Source: Flavobacterium sp. GSB-24
GTDB taxonomy: Bacteria; Bacteroidota; Bacteroidia; Flavobacteriales; Flavobacteriaceae
DNA: 64,000 bases
NCBI RefSeq assembly: GCF_027924665.1
Contig: NZ_AP027043.1
Coordinates: 2,666,001-2,730,000 of the forward strand
Reading direction: 5' to 3'
This document shows, piece after piece, positions 33,665-42,137 of the stretch (position 1 is the first letter of the stretch; the number at the start of each line of letters is the position of its first letter). The notes beneath the pieces are model-generated. The model made no database searches, had not been told where the DNA came from, and saw only the letters and a program-made list of their open reading frames with translations. A program made the translations under genes and the position numbers.

Positions 33665-34801
33665 ATGGATAAGTTAGATTTACTGCAGAATATAGCCCGG
33701 ATTTCAGTTTTCGTTTCTTTATTACTTGCGTTTTTTTTATTAACGGTTAAAACCGAAAATAAATTAGCCAACCGTCTGTTTGCTTTCTTTTTTATTTTCT
33801 CAGCTATCGATCTCAGCGGATTCTTTATGTATTTATATACGGAAGATCATAGAAATCTGGAGATTTTTAGATCAACAGCTTGTTTGTTGGGAATGCCTCT
33901 ATTTTATTTATATGTATTGGCTGTTTGTTATTCTGATTTTAGATTAAAATGGAAACATTTAGTTCACCTAATTCCTTTTATTGTTACCAATTTGATCTTT
34001 ATTCCACGAATCTATATTCCAATCGATGAAGGAAGTTTTGCCAGCACACTCAATCAAATGTCTGAAATTTACTTTATTCAGATTTTAATTGAATTTCAAT
34101 ATGCTTTTTACATGATCAATGTATTTTTAATTTTAAAGAAGTATAGAGAAATTTACTTAGAAAATTACGCCAATCCGAGTACTTCAACTTATAAATGGCT
34201 TTTTCAAATGACATGTGTTTTTCTTGCTGCACACTCTATCGTGGCATTAAAAAATATAATACGTTACAGCGGTTTTAGAGAAGTTTTTCTTTGGGCAAAT
34301 GTACTAGTCGGAACAATCGCTTTGTTTATAACTTGTTGGTTTATAATGAAAGCATTGAATCATCCAGAGCTTTTTAGAGGAGTTAATTCTAAATTAAAAC
34401 TTACAAAAGACATTCTGCCAGAAGTGGAAGAAAAACCAGAATCGGTAAATGCTCAAAACGATTTAATTAATAATCAAATTGCAGCGTTGAAACAATATAT
34501 GATCGAAAAAGAACCTTTTTTAGATCCTTCACTTACAATACAGGAATTAGGAAATCAAATTAATATGCCTGTAAGGGATTTATCAATTTTGATTAATCAT
34601 CATATCAATCAGCATTTTTTTGATTTTGTGAATGAATATCGCATTCAAAAAGCCATGAATATTTTAAAAGATCAGTCTAAAAGCCAGCTTACTGTGTTAG
34701 AAATTTTATACGAAGTAGGTTTTAACTCCAAATCTTCGTTTAATACTTCTTTTAAAAAATATACAAACGTAACGCCTACGGCTTACCGAAACGCTTCATA
34801 A
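33665..34801 (+). CDS. membrane-anchored AraC-family transcription factor
   Basis: From the ATG at 33665 the protein has 378 residues: an N-terminal region of about seven membrane segments (residues 12-230; e.g. LLLAFFLLTVKTENKLANRLF, LIPFIVTNLIFI, TCVFLAAHSIVAL) and a C-terminal AraC double helix-turn-helix (about 280-378; LTIQELGNQINMPVRDLSILINHHINQHFFDFVNEYRI, FNSKSSFNTSFKKYTNVTPTAYR). The upstream frame (ATG at 33500) adds 55 non-conserved residues and is rejected. A sensory membrane part directly coupled to a DNA-binding domain is inferred. A TonB-like receptor gene follows after a terminator. Confidence 0.85.
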   Translation: MDKLDLLQNIARISVFVSLLLAFFLLTVKTENKLANRLFAFFFIFSAIDLSGFFMYLYTEDHRNLEIFRSTACLLGMPLFYLYVLAVCYSDFRLKWKHLVHLIPFIVTNLIFIPRIYIPIDEGSFASTLNQMSEIYFIQILIEFQYAFYMINVFLILKKYREIYLENYANPSTSTYKWLFQMTCVFLAAHSIVALKNIIRYSGFREVFLWANVLVGTIALFITCWFIMKALNHPELFRGVNSKLKLTKDILPEVEEKPESVNAQNDLINNQIAALKQYMIEKEPFLDPSLTIQELGNQINMPVRDLSILINHHINQHFFDFVNEYRIQKAMNILKDQSKSQLTVLEILYEVGFNSKSSFNTSFKKYTNVTPTAYRNAS

Positions 34802-34836
34802 TAAGAGGTTTGTAAAAAGTCGTACTTCAGTCTTAT

Positions 34837-34882
34837 AAAGTCGAACCAATTTCTACTGCAGAAATTGGTTCGACTTTTTTTT
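34837..34882 (+). terminator. terminator of the AraC-type regulator gene
   Basis: A perfect 18-bp stem (AAAGTCGAACCAATTTCT and its complement) with a 5-base loop is followed by eight T, 36 bases after the stop codon. Confidence 0.9.
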
Positions 34883-34955
34883 GTCGGTCGAATTCTGAAA
34901 ATTTCTAAGGCAACTTTGCTTCAAATTAATCGAACAAGTTTAAAAATTAGAAATC

Positions 34956-37343
34956 ATGAAAAAAGCAAACCTTTTAATCTTCTTATTATTTCCTCTATTT
35001 TGTTTAGCACAATCATCTTTTAAATTAAAAGGAAAAATATCCAGCGAAACAACTTCATTAGAATGGGCAGATGTTTCCATCTCAAATTCTGAAGGAAAAA
35101 TTATCGATGGAACTACAACCAAACAAGACGGTACTTTTGAAATGAATATTAAAAAAGGTTCTTATAAAATTGGAATAAGTCTTTTGGGATTTACAGATTA
35201 TGAAAAAGACATTTTAATTGAAAATGATACTAATTTAGGAACAATCATTTTAAAAGAAAATACAACCAATTTAGTTGAAGTTGTCATTCAGTCTAAAAAG
35301 AAGACTGTTGAGCAGAAAACAGATCGTTTGGTTTATAATCTTGAAAATAATGTTACAACGGTTGGCGGTGATGCTTTGAGTGCTATTAATACAGCGCCTG
35401 GAGTTGTGGTAAAAAACGATCTGATTACGATATTAGGCAAAGGAACTTCACGAGTTATGATTGACGGAAGAATGATCGAATTAACGGGTGAAGAACTAAA
35501 TAATTTCTTGAAATCTATTTCGGCAAATGATATTAAAAATATTGAAATTATCAGTAATCCACCAGCAAAATATGAAGCGGAAGGAACTGGCGGATTAATT
35601 AATATTATAATGAAAAAAGGAGTGCATGATTCTTGGAAAAATACAGCAACACTTTCGTACGACCAGAATAAATACGGAATTTATACTTTGAGAGATAACT
35701 TCTTTTATAATAAAGACAAGTTTAGAATTGCAGCCAGTATTAACGGAAAAACGGGTTACAAAAATGCTGATGAAGCTTTGGATATGTATTTTCCTGATGG
35801 ACTTTCTAGTATGAAAAGTGTAACGAAAGTGAAAAATGAAAATCTTTCGGGAAAATTGGCTGTCGATTATGATTTTTCTGAACGCACTTCAGTTGGTTTT
35901 CAATTTTTGAATGATAGAAGTAATCCAGATTTTGGATCGGATATAAGAATTGAGAAATATAATACTCAAAATCAGCTGCAGAATGTTACGCTGAATGATA
36001 GTTACACTGATAAAAGTTCAGGAAACCAAACTTATAATGCGCATTTGATTACCAAATTGGATTCTTTAAACAGAAAATTATCTTTTGATGCGGATTACTT
36101 TAATTACAATTCAAAATTTGATAGAAATTTTACCGCCAATAATTACACTCCAGATATGACATTTGTTGATGTAAATCAATCGGGAAGAAATATATCGAAT
36201 CAGGAAATTGATAACTGGAGTTTTAAGGCCGATATGGAGCATCCGCTTCAAGCTTTAAATTTATCTTATGGTGCAAAGATGAGTTTTACAAATAGTATCA
36301 GCGATGTATTTTATTATAATACAATTACAGGAAATCCAGAATTGGATCCTTCGCAGTCAAACAGATTTAAATACACCGAAAATAATCAGGCAGTTTATAT
36401 TAATGGTGATAAAAAGTTAAATGAAAAATGGAATTTTCAATTGGGATTAAGACTTGAGAATACACAAACAAGCGGATTTTCTGAAACGATGAATCAGGAA
36501 ACAGAAAATAATTACTTGAAGTTATTTCCAACATTTTATACTTCTTATAAAAGAAATGAAAATAATACATTCAGTTTAAATTACGGAAAACGAATCAACA
36601 GACCTCGTTTTGACTTACTGAATCCGTTTAAGGTTTATATTAACAGCAATAGTTATTCTGAAGGAAATCCGTTTTTAAAACCTTCATTTAGTGATAATTT
36701 TGAGTTTGCGCATTCGTATAAAGAAATTTTGAGAACAAGTGTCTTTGTGAATGTAATTACAAACGGTTACGGAGTTTTGTTTACATCAAATCCTGAAACT
36801 AATACGCAGATTGTAACGCGCGAAAACTATTTTAAAAACTTGAATTATGGTGTTGGAGAAAGTTACTCAGCTGGTCTTGCAGATTGGTGGTCAAGTGAAA
36901 ATTCCTTGTATTTTTTAGGAGCAAAAACAGAGTTTATCAAAAATATAAATGCGACACCGTCAAATAGTTTACAAGTTGAATTTTCTACCAATAATACTTT
37001 TATATTAGGCAAAACGACAAAACTGCAAATTGATTTTAGTTATAGTTCGCCTTTTAAAAGCGGCTTGTATGAAGTAGGATATGCATCGAGTTTTGATATT
37101 GGTTTTAAACAGGATTTGTTTAATAAAACGATGCAGATTGCATTTTTGGCCAATGATATTTTTAATATGTCTTATTTAAAAGATTTTACTTCTGTTGTAA
37201 ATGACGTTAAACAAGTTTACAGCCAGAATGAAAGCAATAGATTTGTACGCTTATCTTTAGTTTACAATTTTGGAAACAAGAAAATAAATGTAAAGGAACG
37301 TGCTTTCGGAAATCAGGACGAGAAAAAGAGAACGGGGAATTAA
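34956..37343 (+). CDS. TonB-dependent receptor-like outer-membrane protein
   Basis: The 795-residue protein has a signal peptide (MKKANLLIFLLFPLFCLAQ), then a CarboxypepD_reg-like domain (FKLKGKISSETTSLEWADVSI), a plug-like domain (VEVVIQSKKKTVEQKTDRLVYNLENN, ILGKGTSRVMIDGRMIELTGEEL, IEIISNPPAKYEAEGTGGLINIIMKK) and an outer-membrane beta-barrel of the 'outer membrane beta-barrel family' (PF14905-type) ending near RLSLVYNFGNKKINVKERAF. The final residues are charged, so the aromatic terminal strand is slightly internal. The AraC-type regulator gene lies 154 bases upstream, which suggests local regulation; the ligand is unknown. Confidence 0.88.
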   Translation: MKKANLLIFLLFPLFCLAQSSFKLKGKISSETTSLEWADVSISNSEGKIIDGTTTKQDGTFEMNIKKGSYKIGISLLGFTDYEKDILIENDTNLGTIILKENTTNLVEVVIQSKKKTVEQKTDRLVYNLENNVTTVGGDALSAINTAPGVVVKNDLITILGKGTSRVMIDGRMIELTGEELNNFLKSISANDIKNIEIISNPPAKYEAEGTGGLINIIMKKGVHDSWKNTATLSYDQNKYGIYTLRDNFFYNKDKFRIAASINGKTGYKNADEALDMYFPDGLSSMKSVTKVKNENLSGKLAVDYDFSERTSVGFQFLNDRSNPDFGSDIRIEKYNTQNQLQNVTLNDSYTDKSSGNQTYNAHLITKLDSLNRKLSFDADYFNYNSKFDRNFTANNYTPDMTFVDVNQSGRNISNQEIDNWSFKADMEHPLQALNLSYGAKMSFTNSISDVFYYNTITGNPELDPSQSNRFKYTENNQAVYINGDKKLNEKWNFQLGLRLENTQTSGFSETMNQETENNYLKLFPTFYTSYKRNENNTFSLNYGKRINRPRFDLLNPFKVYINSNSYSEGNPFLKPSFSDNFEFAHSYKEILRTSVFVNVITNGYGVLFTSNPETNTQIVTRENYFKNLNYGVGESYSAGLADWWSSENSLYFLGAKTEFIKNINATPSNSLQVEFSTNNTFILGKTTKLQIDFSYSSPFKSGLYEVGYASSFDIGFKQDLFNKTMQIAFLANDIFNMSYLKDFTSVVNDVKQVYSQNESNRFVRLSLVYNFGNKKINVKERAFGNQDEKKRTGN

Positions 37344-37358
37344 ATTAGATAATTAGAT

Positions 37359-37416
37359 ATTAGAAAATTTGTCAATTAGATAATGAGATAATTTTCTAAT
37401 TGACACATTTTCTAAT
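37359..37416. repeat. inverted ATTAGA-word repeat
   Basis: The left arm tattagaaaatttgtcaatt (from 37359) and right arm aattgacacattttctaa (37397-37414) are reverse complements with one mismatch; extra attagata words precede the left arm. The block separates two convergent genes (plus-strand receptor ending at 37343, minus-strand ZIP gene stopping at 37424) and could act as a weak bidirectional terminator. Confidence 0.6.
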
Positions 37417-37423
37417 TAATTTA

Positions 37424-38092
37424 TTATAAAAAGAATGCCAGTAAAATTCCCAGAACAATCATCGAGACTTTGGCAATATTAAATTTATGGCCTTCGCTGC
37501 TTTCAAAGATAATTGTTGAAGAAATATGGAATAAAATACCAATTACAATGGCTGTAATTTCAGTATAATAATCGTTTAAAAAGGGTAAATATTCAGAGGC
37601 AACAGTTCCAAGCGGCGTCATAATGGCGAAAGTCAGCATAAAGGCGAAAATGGCTTTTTTGTTTAAATCGGCATTGATGAAAAATGTCGTTAAAATAACC
37701 GCAATTGGTAAATGATGAATGGCAATTCCGAGTGCTAAATCGTGGTGATGACTTACTGGAAAACCTTCTAAAAAGGCATGGATGCACAAACTGATAAACA
37801 ATAGCCACGGAATCTGAGACATTTTTGCATGTCCGTGAACGTGACCGTGTTCTGCACCTTTGGAGAAAAATTCTAGAATGATTTGAAACAAAATCCCAAC
37901 CATTATAAAAACACCAATTTTATGATTGTGAGTGCTGTAAACTTCTGGCAGCAGATGCATTACAGTTAATGACAATAAAAATGAACCGCTAAAAGCAAGC
38001 AGTAATTTTAAATTGGTTTTGTTATTGGGTTTAATAAACAAAGCCACACTATATCCTAAAAGTACAGAAAATAAGGGTAGTAGATAGTTCAT
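37424..38092 (-). CDS. ZIP-family metal transporter
   Basis: The 222-residue protein has about seven hydrophobic segments. The TM4 and TM5 metal-site motifs are visible as LCIHAFLEGFPV and ALGIAIHHLPIAV, and a His-rich loop (HHHDLALG, and AEHGHVHGHAK near residues 80-91) lies between TM3 and TM4, as in ZIP transporters of zinc or iron. It should import divalent metal into the cytosol. It is flanked by word-like inverted repeats on both sides. Confidence 0.88.
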   Translation of the reverse strand: MNYLLPLFSVLLGYSVALFIKPNNKTNLKLLLAFSGSFLLSLTVMHLLPEVYSTHNHKIGVFIMVGILFQIILEFFSKGAEHGHVHGHAKMSQIPWLLFISLCIHAFLEGFPVSHHHDLALGIAIHHLPIAVILTTFFINADLNKKAIFAFMLTFAIMTPLGTVASEYLPFLNDYYTEITAIVIGILFHISSTIIFESSEGHKFNIAKVSMIVLGILLAFFL

Positions 38093-38100
38093 TTGTATTT

Positions 38101-38168
38101 GTTTAATCGTTGATTCGTATAATCGTTTTTTGCTTACCGATTAAACGGTTAAACAATTAAACGATTAA
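38101..38168. repeat. inverted CGTTTAAT-word repeat
   Basis: The left arm gtttaatcgttgattcgta (from 38101) and the right arm cgattaaacggttaaac (38138-38154) followed by aattaaacgattaacc are approximate reverse complements. Similar gtttaatcg words occur at 3545-3590 upstream of serA. It fills the gap between the methyltransferase stop (38174) and the ZIP start (38092). Confidence 0.55.
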
Positions 38169-38173
38169 CCAAT

Positions 38174-38938
38174 TTACTTAAAAATCATGATTAATCTTTC
38201 GCTTTCGGTTTTGTGGAATTTTTTGAGTTTGTAATCTCCAAAAATATCCAAAAGATAAATGCCAGCTTCGTCCATTAAATCTTGAAAATCTTTTAATGTC
38301 AGCGCTTTTACTTTTTCGGTAAAATGATATTTTCTGCCTTGATCTTCAAAATCAATTTCTTTAAAAATGTGTCCGTCTTCAACATATCTTTTGATATGGA
38401 AATCAATTTCGTCAACTGTTTTAACTTCTTGAGGAACCAGAGTTTCAATTACCTGAGTAACATTCATAAAGTCAATAACGGCAAAACCATATTCTGATAA
38501 ACTTTCTTTTATGGCTTTTAAAGTAGTCAGATTGTCTTCATCGTTTTCAAAATAACCAAAGCTTGTAAACAAGTTAAAGATAGCATCGAACTTTTCTTCA
38601 AAAGGCTCGCGCATGTCATGCACTTTAAAATGCAGGGTTTCGTTACTGTTTTTACTGGCTTCTGCAATGCTGTTTTCAGATAAATCGGCACCTAAGACAT
38701 CATAACCTAACTGATTTAAATAAATAGAATGGCGTCCTTTTCCGCATGCCAAGTCAAGCACTTTTGCTTTTTCGGGCAAATTAAGATAATGCGTTAAGTT
38801 GTCCATGAAAACCTGAGCTTCACGATAGTTGCGATCCTTATAAAGAATGTGATAGTAAGGAGTGTCAAACCACGAAGAATACCAATTTTGGTTGTCATCT
38901 TCTTGATTTGGGATTGATGCGTTATGCTTTTCAGACAT
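38174..38938 (-). CDS. class I SAM-dependent methyltransferase
   Basis: The 254-residue protein has the SAM-binding motif I VLDLACGKGRHSIYLNQLGYDVLGADLS (residues 60-87), motif II with HDMREPFEEKFDAIFNLFTSFGYF, and a C-terminal beta region (IFKEIDFEDQGRKYHFTEKVKAL) of the type seen in small-molecule or lipid methyltransferases. The substrate is not evident. It is divergent from the THUMP RNA methyltransferase, with 158 bases between the starts. Confidence 0.88.
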   Translation of the reverse strand: MSEKHNASIPNQEDDNQNWYSSWFDTPYYHILYKDRNYREAQVFMDNLTHYLNLPEKAKVLDLACGKGRHSIYLNQLGYDVLGADLSENSIAEASKNSNETLHFKVHDMREPFEEKFDAIFNLFTSFGYFENDEDNLTTLKAIKESLSEYGFAVIDFMNVTQVIETLVPQEVKTVDEIDFHIKRYVEDGHIFKEIDFEDQGRKYHFTEKVKALTLKDFQDLMDEAGIYLLDIFGDYKLKKFHKTESERLIMIFK

Positions 38939-39096
38939 TTATTCTATTTCAATTAATTCAAAGTCCCGCAAATTTAGTGTATTTTTGCCGAAAAATAACT
39001 ATTTAGCAGCGATACCTCGATAATCCTTGCTATTATGTACAGATGCAATGTAGTGCATCTTTATAAACTTTAGTTTTTTTTAATTTAAAAGAAAAG

Positions 39097-40260
39097 ATGG
39101 AAGAAAATTTTAAAATGATTGCCAAATGTTTTTTTGGCTTTGAAGAAATATTAGAAAAAGAATTACGTACACTTGGAGCTCAGGATGTTGAAAAAGGAGT
39201 GAGAATGGTAAGTTTTAAAGGAGATAAAGGTTTTATGTACAAAGCCAATTTATCTTTGCGTACTGCTCTTAAAATCTTAAAACCAATTTACTCTTTTAGA
39301 GCTAATAACGAGCAGGCATTATACAAAGGGATTTCTGGTTTAAACTGGTCTAAATATTTAAATGCAAACCAGACTTTTGTAATAGATACAACGGTACATT
39401 CTACATATTTCAATCATTCTGAATTTGTTTCTCAGAAATGTAAAGATGCAATTGTCGATCAGTTTAGAGAAAGAACAGGACAACGTCCAAGTATCGATAA
39501 GCAATATCCAGATTTACGTATAAATGTTCACATAGATAAAGATCAGGTTTCGGTATCTTTAGATACTTCTGGAAATTCACTGCATCAGCGTGGCTATAGA
39601 ACAGCTACGAATATTGCTCCTATTAATGAAGTTTTGGCTGCCGGGATTTTATTATTATCTGGCTGGGAAGGCCAAGGTCACTTTTTGGATCCAATGTGCG
39701 GATCTGGAACTTTTTTGGCGGAAGCCGCAATGATCGCCTGCAATATTCCTGCAAATATCAATAGAAAGGAATTTGCTTTTGAAAAATGGAAAGATTGGGA
39801 TAATGATTTATTCGATCAAATTATAAATAGTTTAATGAAAAAAACAAAAGAGTTTCATTACACTATTAAAGGTTTTGACAAAGCGCCAAGTGCCGTAAGC
39901 AAAGCGAAAGACAATATTCGAAATGCCAATTTAGAGGATTATGTAACTATTCGTGAAGATAACTTTTTTGATACCGAAAAAGAAACCGAAGGAAAACTCC
40001 ATATGGTTTTCAATCCGCCGTATGACGAACGTTTAGATATTCAAATGGAAAGATTTTACAGCAGTATTGGTGATACACTAAAGAAAAATTATCCAGGAAC
40101 CGATGCTTGGTTTATTACAGCAAATTTAGATGCGTTGAAATTTGTAGGTTTAAAACCTTCAAGAAAAATAAAACTTTTTAATGCGAGTCTAGAAGCACGT
40201 TTGGTTAAATACGAAATGTACGAGGGAAGTAAGAGAACGAAATTTCAGGTTTCTGAATAG
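39097..40260 (+). CDS. THUMP-domain RNA methyltransferase
   Basis: The 387-residue protein has an N-terminal THUMP domain (residues 1-155; KCFFGFEEILEKELRTLGAQDVE, TFVIDTTVHSTYFNHSEFVSQKCKDAI) and a Rossmann methyltransferase domain (FLDPMCGSGTFLAEAAMIACNIPA at 198-221, and the catalytic NPPYDERL near 309). It resembles the RlmL N-terminal module that makes m2G in 23S rRNA and the YpsC family. I cannot separate these by eye. It acts on RNA in the cytosol. Confidence 0.88.
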   Translation: MEENFKMIAKCFFGFEEILEKELRTLGAQDVEKGVRMVSFKGDKGFMYKANLSLRTALKILKPIYSFRANNEQALYKGISGLNWSKYLNANQTFVIDTTVHSTYFNHSEFVSQKCKDAIVDQFRERTGQRPSIDKQYPDLRINVHIDKDQVSVSLDTSGNSLHQRGYRTATNIAPINEVLAAGILLLSGWEGQGHFLDPMCGSGTFLAEAAMIACNIPANINRKEFAFEKWKDWDNDLFDQIINSLMKKTKEFHYTIKGFDKAPSAVSKAKDNIRNANLEDYVTIREDNFFDTEKETEGKLHMVFNPPYDERLDIQMERFYSSIGDTLKKNYPGTDAWFITANLDALKFVGLKPSRKIKLFNASLEARLVKYEMYEGSKRTKFQVSE

Positions 40261-40262
40261 TT

Positions 40263-40413
40263 ACAAAGGCGCAAAGGTACAAAGGTGCAAAGAAGAATCT
40301 ATGCAGCGTTGAATCTTGATAATAATTAATCCAATAAATGAAATAACAAATGTGCAAAAGTTTCGAGAGAAAAAAACTTTGTTCCTCTGAACCTTTGTTG
40401 CTTTGAACCTTTA
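40263..40413. repeat. inverted ACAAAGG-word repeat
   Basis: The left arm (40263-40293; acaaaggcgcaaaggtac, aaaggtgcaaag) and the right arm (40376-40413; ctttgttcctctgaacc, tttgttgctttgaacc, tttaaa) are in inverted orientation. The sequence resembles the 1745-1883 element. Here there is no terminator between the arms; both neighbouring genes are on the plus strand. Confidence 0.65.
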
Positions 40414-40424
40414 AAAAGAAAAAA

Positions 40425-40661
40425 ATGACAAAACTACAATTAAGAGCTTTTTTATATCAATTAGGAAGTTTCGCAATTTTATTTCTATTGTTGAGATTTG
40501 TAATTGCATCATATACAGGGTTGACAGGAATTTGGATTCCGTTGACTGCTTTTGTGGTGGCTACCATTATTGGACCAAAATTTCAGGCAGTAAAAACGAA
40601 AGATGGAGAAAAACTTTTTATGAAATGGATTTTCGTGAAAGGAATTAAAGAAATAGAGTAG
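40425..40661 (+). CDS. small membrane protein, unknown
   Basis: The 78-residue product has two hydrophobic segments, at 10-28 (LYQLGSFAILFLLLRFVIAS) and 33-49 (GIWIPLTAFVVATIIGP), followed by a charged cytosolic tail (KFQAVKTKDGEKLFMKWIFVKGIKEIE). I do not recognise a family. It is preceded and followed by word-like repeats and ends with the terminator at 40711. Confidence 0.7.
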   Translation: MTKLQLRAFLYQLGSFAILFLLLRFVIASYTGLTGIWIPLTAFVVATIIGPKFQAVKTKDGEKLFMKWIFVKGIKEIE

Positions 40662-40663
40662 AA

Positions 40664-40798
40664 GTTACTAAGATTCTAAGCAGTTAAGTTTCTTAGTATT
40701 TATAAAGCATAAAAAAGCCGTCAATTTTTGAATTGACGGCTTTTTTTATATTGTATAATAAAACTTAGTATCTCAGAACCTTAGTGCCTTAGAACCTC
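40664..40798. repeat. inverted CTAAG-word repeat around a terminator
   Basis: The left arm (40664-40701; ttactaagattctaag, cagttaagtttcttag) and the right arm (40763-40798; cttagtatctcagaacc, ttagtgccttagaacc) are inverted. The terminator at 40711-40747 sits between. The pattern is the same as at 1745-1883 but with a different word. Confidence 0.7.
40711..40747. terminator. bidirectional terminator
   Basis: A perfect 16-bp stem (AAAAAAGCCGTCAATT and complement, 4-base loop) with A and T tracts lies between the convergent plus-strand small gene and the minus-strand DUF6048-like gene. Confidence 0.9.
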
Positions 40799-40801
40799 AT
40801 C

Positions 40802-41620
40802 TTATTTTTTAGGAGCTTCCTTAATCTCTGGCACCACTACCTTTTTCTTGTAAATTGGAATAAAATAAGAAACAGTATAATTAAAGCCAACTCCAAAACT
40901 TCCATCGTAAGTTCTGTTGAAACCTGGGATATAAAGATTATCAAATCCGCTGGGTTTTTTATTGGTAGCCAAAAGTTTCAGCTGAACGCCAAAACCAACG
41001 AATACATTATCAAAAACTTCTGCTTTTAATCCCATTGCTACTTCCAGCCATGTCGCTGTAAGTCCGCTGTATTTTTGGTCTGTTGTTATAGCAGGCAGTT
41101 CACCCCAATACGGATTAGGATTGTAAATTTTATAGCTGTTTAAATCCTGGCTAAAAGTACTAAAACCGCCTCGAAGTCCAATTGTGATTAAGTTTTCCAT
41201 GTCAAGCCAGTTTTCATAGAAATTATAATCAAACCCAGCTTTTACATAAGTTCCAGCAGCCGATGAATTTAATCTGTCATCATCTGTTGTTTTATTTTCA
41301 TAACCCAATTCTGCAGCCAGATAGTATTTTTTGGTTAATCTCCAATCACCAACAAATTCTACTCCTTTATAATCTTTGTCATAAAGACCGCGGGTAAGTT
41401 TGTACAAATCTACACCAACACGAAGACCGTAACGATCTGTTTTGACGACACTGTCTTTTTTTACCTCAGCTTTCTGAACTGGTGGTTTACTAGTTACAGT
41501 TTTGGGTTTTACAATAGTATCTTTTTTATTTGGTGATATTTCTGGCGTGTCTTGAGCTTGCCCTAAAAACACTGAAAAGAATAAAAAAATACTAGAAATA
41601 AACTTCAATGTGTGTTTCAT
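40802..41620 (-). CDS. DUF6048-like outer-membrane protein
   Basis: The ATG at 41620 gives a 272-residue protein with a signal peptide (MKHTLKFISSIFLFFSVFLGQAQ). A low-complexity Lys/Pro/Val linker (residues 25-55; PKTVTSKPPVQKAEVKK) precedes a beta-barrel-like region with GLRVGVDLYKLTRGLY, VKAGFDYNFYENWLDMENLITIG and VGFGVQLKLLATNKK. It matches my memory of DUF6048. The start of this gene overlaps the end of the DUF6452-like gene by about 29 bases, so the two form an operon with rlmD upstream. Confidence 0.75.
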   Translation of the reverse strand: MKHTLKFISSIFLFFSVFLGQAQDTPEISPNKKDTIVKPKTVTSKPPVQKAEVKKDSVVKTDRYGLRVGVDLYKLTRGLYDKDYKGVEFVGDWRLTKKYYLAAELGYENKTTDDDRLNSSAAGTYVKAGFDYNFYENWLDMENLITIGLRGGFSTFSQDLNSYKIYNPNPYWGELPAITTDQKYSGLTATWLEVAMGLKAEVFDNVFVGFGVQLKLLATNKKPSGFDNLYIPGFNRTYDGSFGVGFNYTVSYFIPIYKKKVVVPEIKEAPKK

Positions 41621-42128
41621 TTTCAGATTCAATGTTAGGGTTTTTTAATTGTACATCAGTCATCCAAACGGTATCTCCATCTGGATCTGTGCGAAGAAAA
41701 GGATCAACAGGTTTTAAAGCAAAAATAGTTTTAAAACCACATGCTCTAGACACGTATACATTTTGACTGGTGTAATTTATAGTTAATACATCAGTATTAA
41801 TTGATGTTGGGTTTGTACTGGCAGCATTATAAATAAATTTATAGGTAACCGTACCGTCATTAACTTTTAAAGGAATTGCAACCGTACTTCCGCTAGTTAG
41901 ATATTTAGTCTCATCTGTGCCATTTTCGTTAAAAACGATTCCTTCGGTCATTCCTTCGCCAATTACTTTTAAATTATTGACATTCCTAGTTTTGGTAGGA
42001 TTGGCAATATCATAGAATGTAATTATCAATCTAGGTGTAGTTGGTGTGTTTGCATCGCAGATATCATCTTTCTCGCAGCTTGATAAGCCAAAAGTAAAGA
42101 GCAGCAAAATAGAGAGTAATTTTTTCAT
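41592..42128 (-). CDS. DUF6452-like lipoprotein
   Basis: The 178-residue protein has a lipoprotein signal (MKKLLSILLLFTFGLSSCEKDD, Cys18). The mature part has beta-strand-like stretches (RLIITFYDIANPTKTRNVNNLKVIG, VATIPLKVNDGTVTYKF-type pattern, SRACGFKTIFALKPVD). It probably sits in the outer membrane and is co-translated with the DUF6048-like protein. It starts 10 bases after the rlmD stop on the same strand. Confidence 0.75.
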   Translation of the reverse strand: MKKLLSILLLFTFGLSSCEKDDICDANTPTTPRLIITFYDIANPTKTRNVNNLKVIGEGMTEGIVFNENGTDETKYLTSGSTVAIPLKVNDGTVTYKFIYNAASTNPTSINTDVLTINYTSQNVYVSRACGFKTIFALKPVDPFLRTDPDGDTVWMTDVQLKNPNIESENETHIEVYF

Positions 42129-42137
42129 GTATATTTT

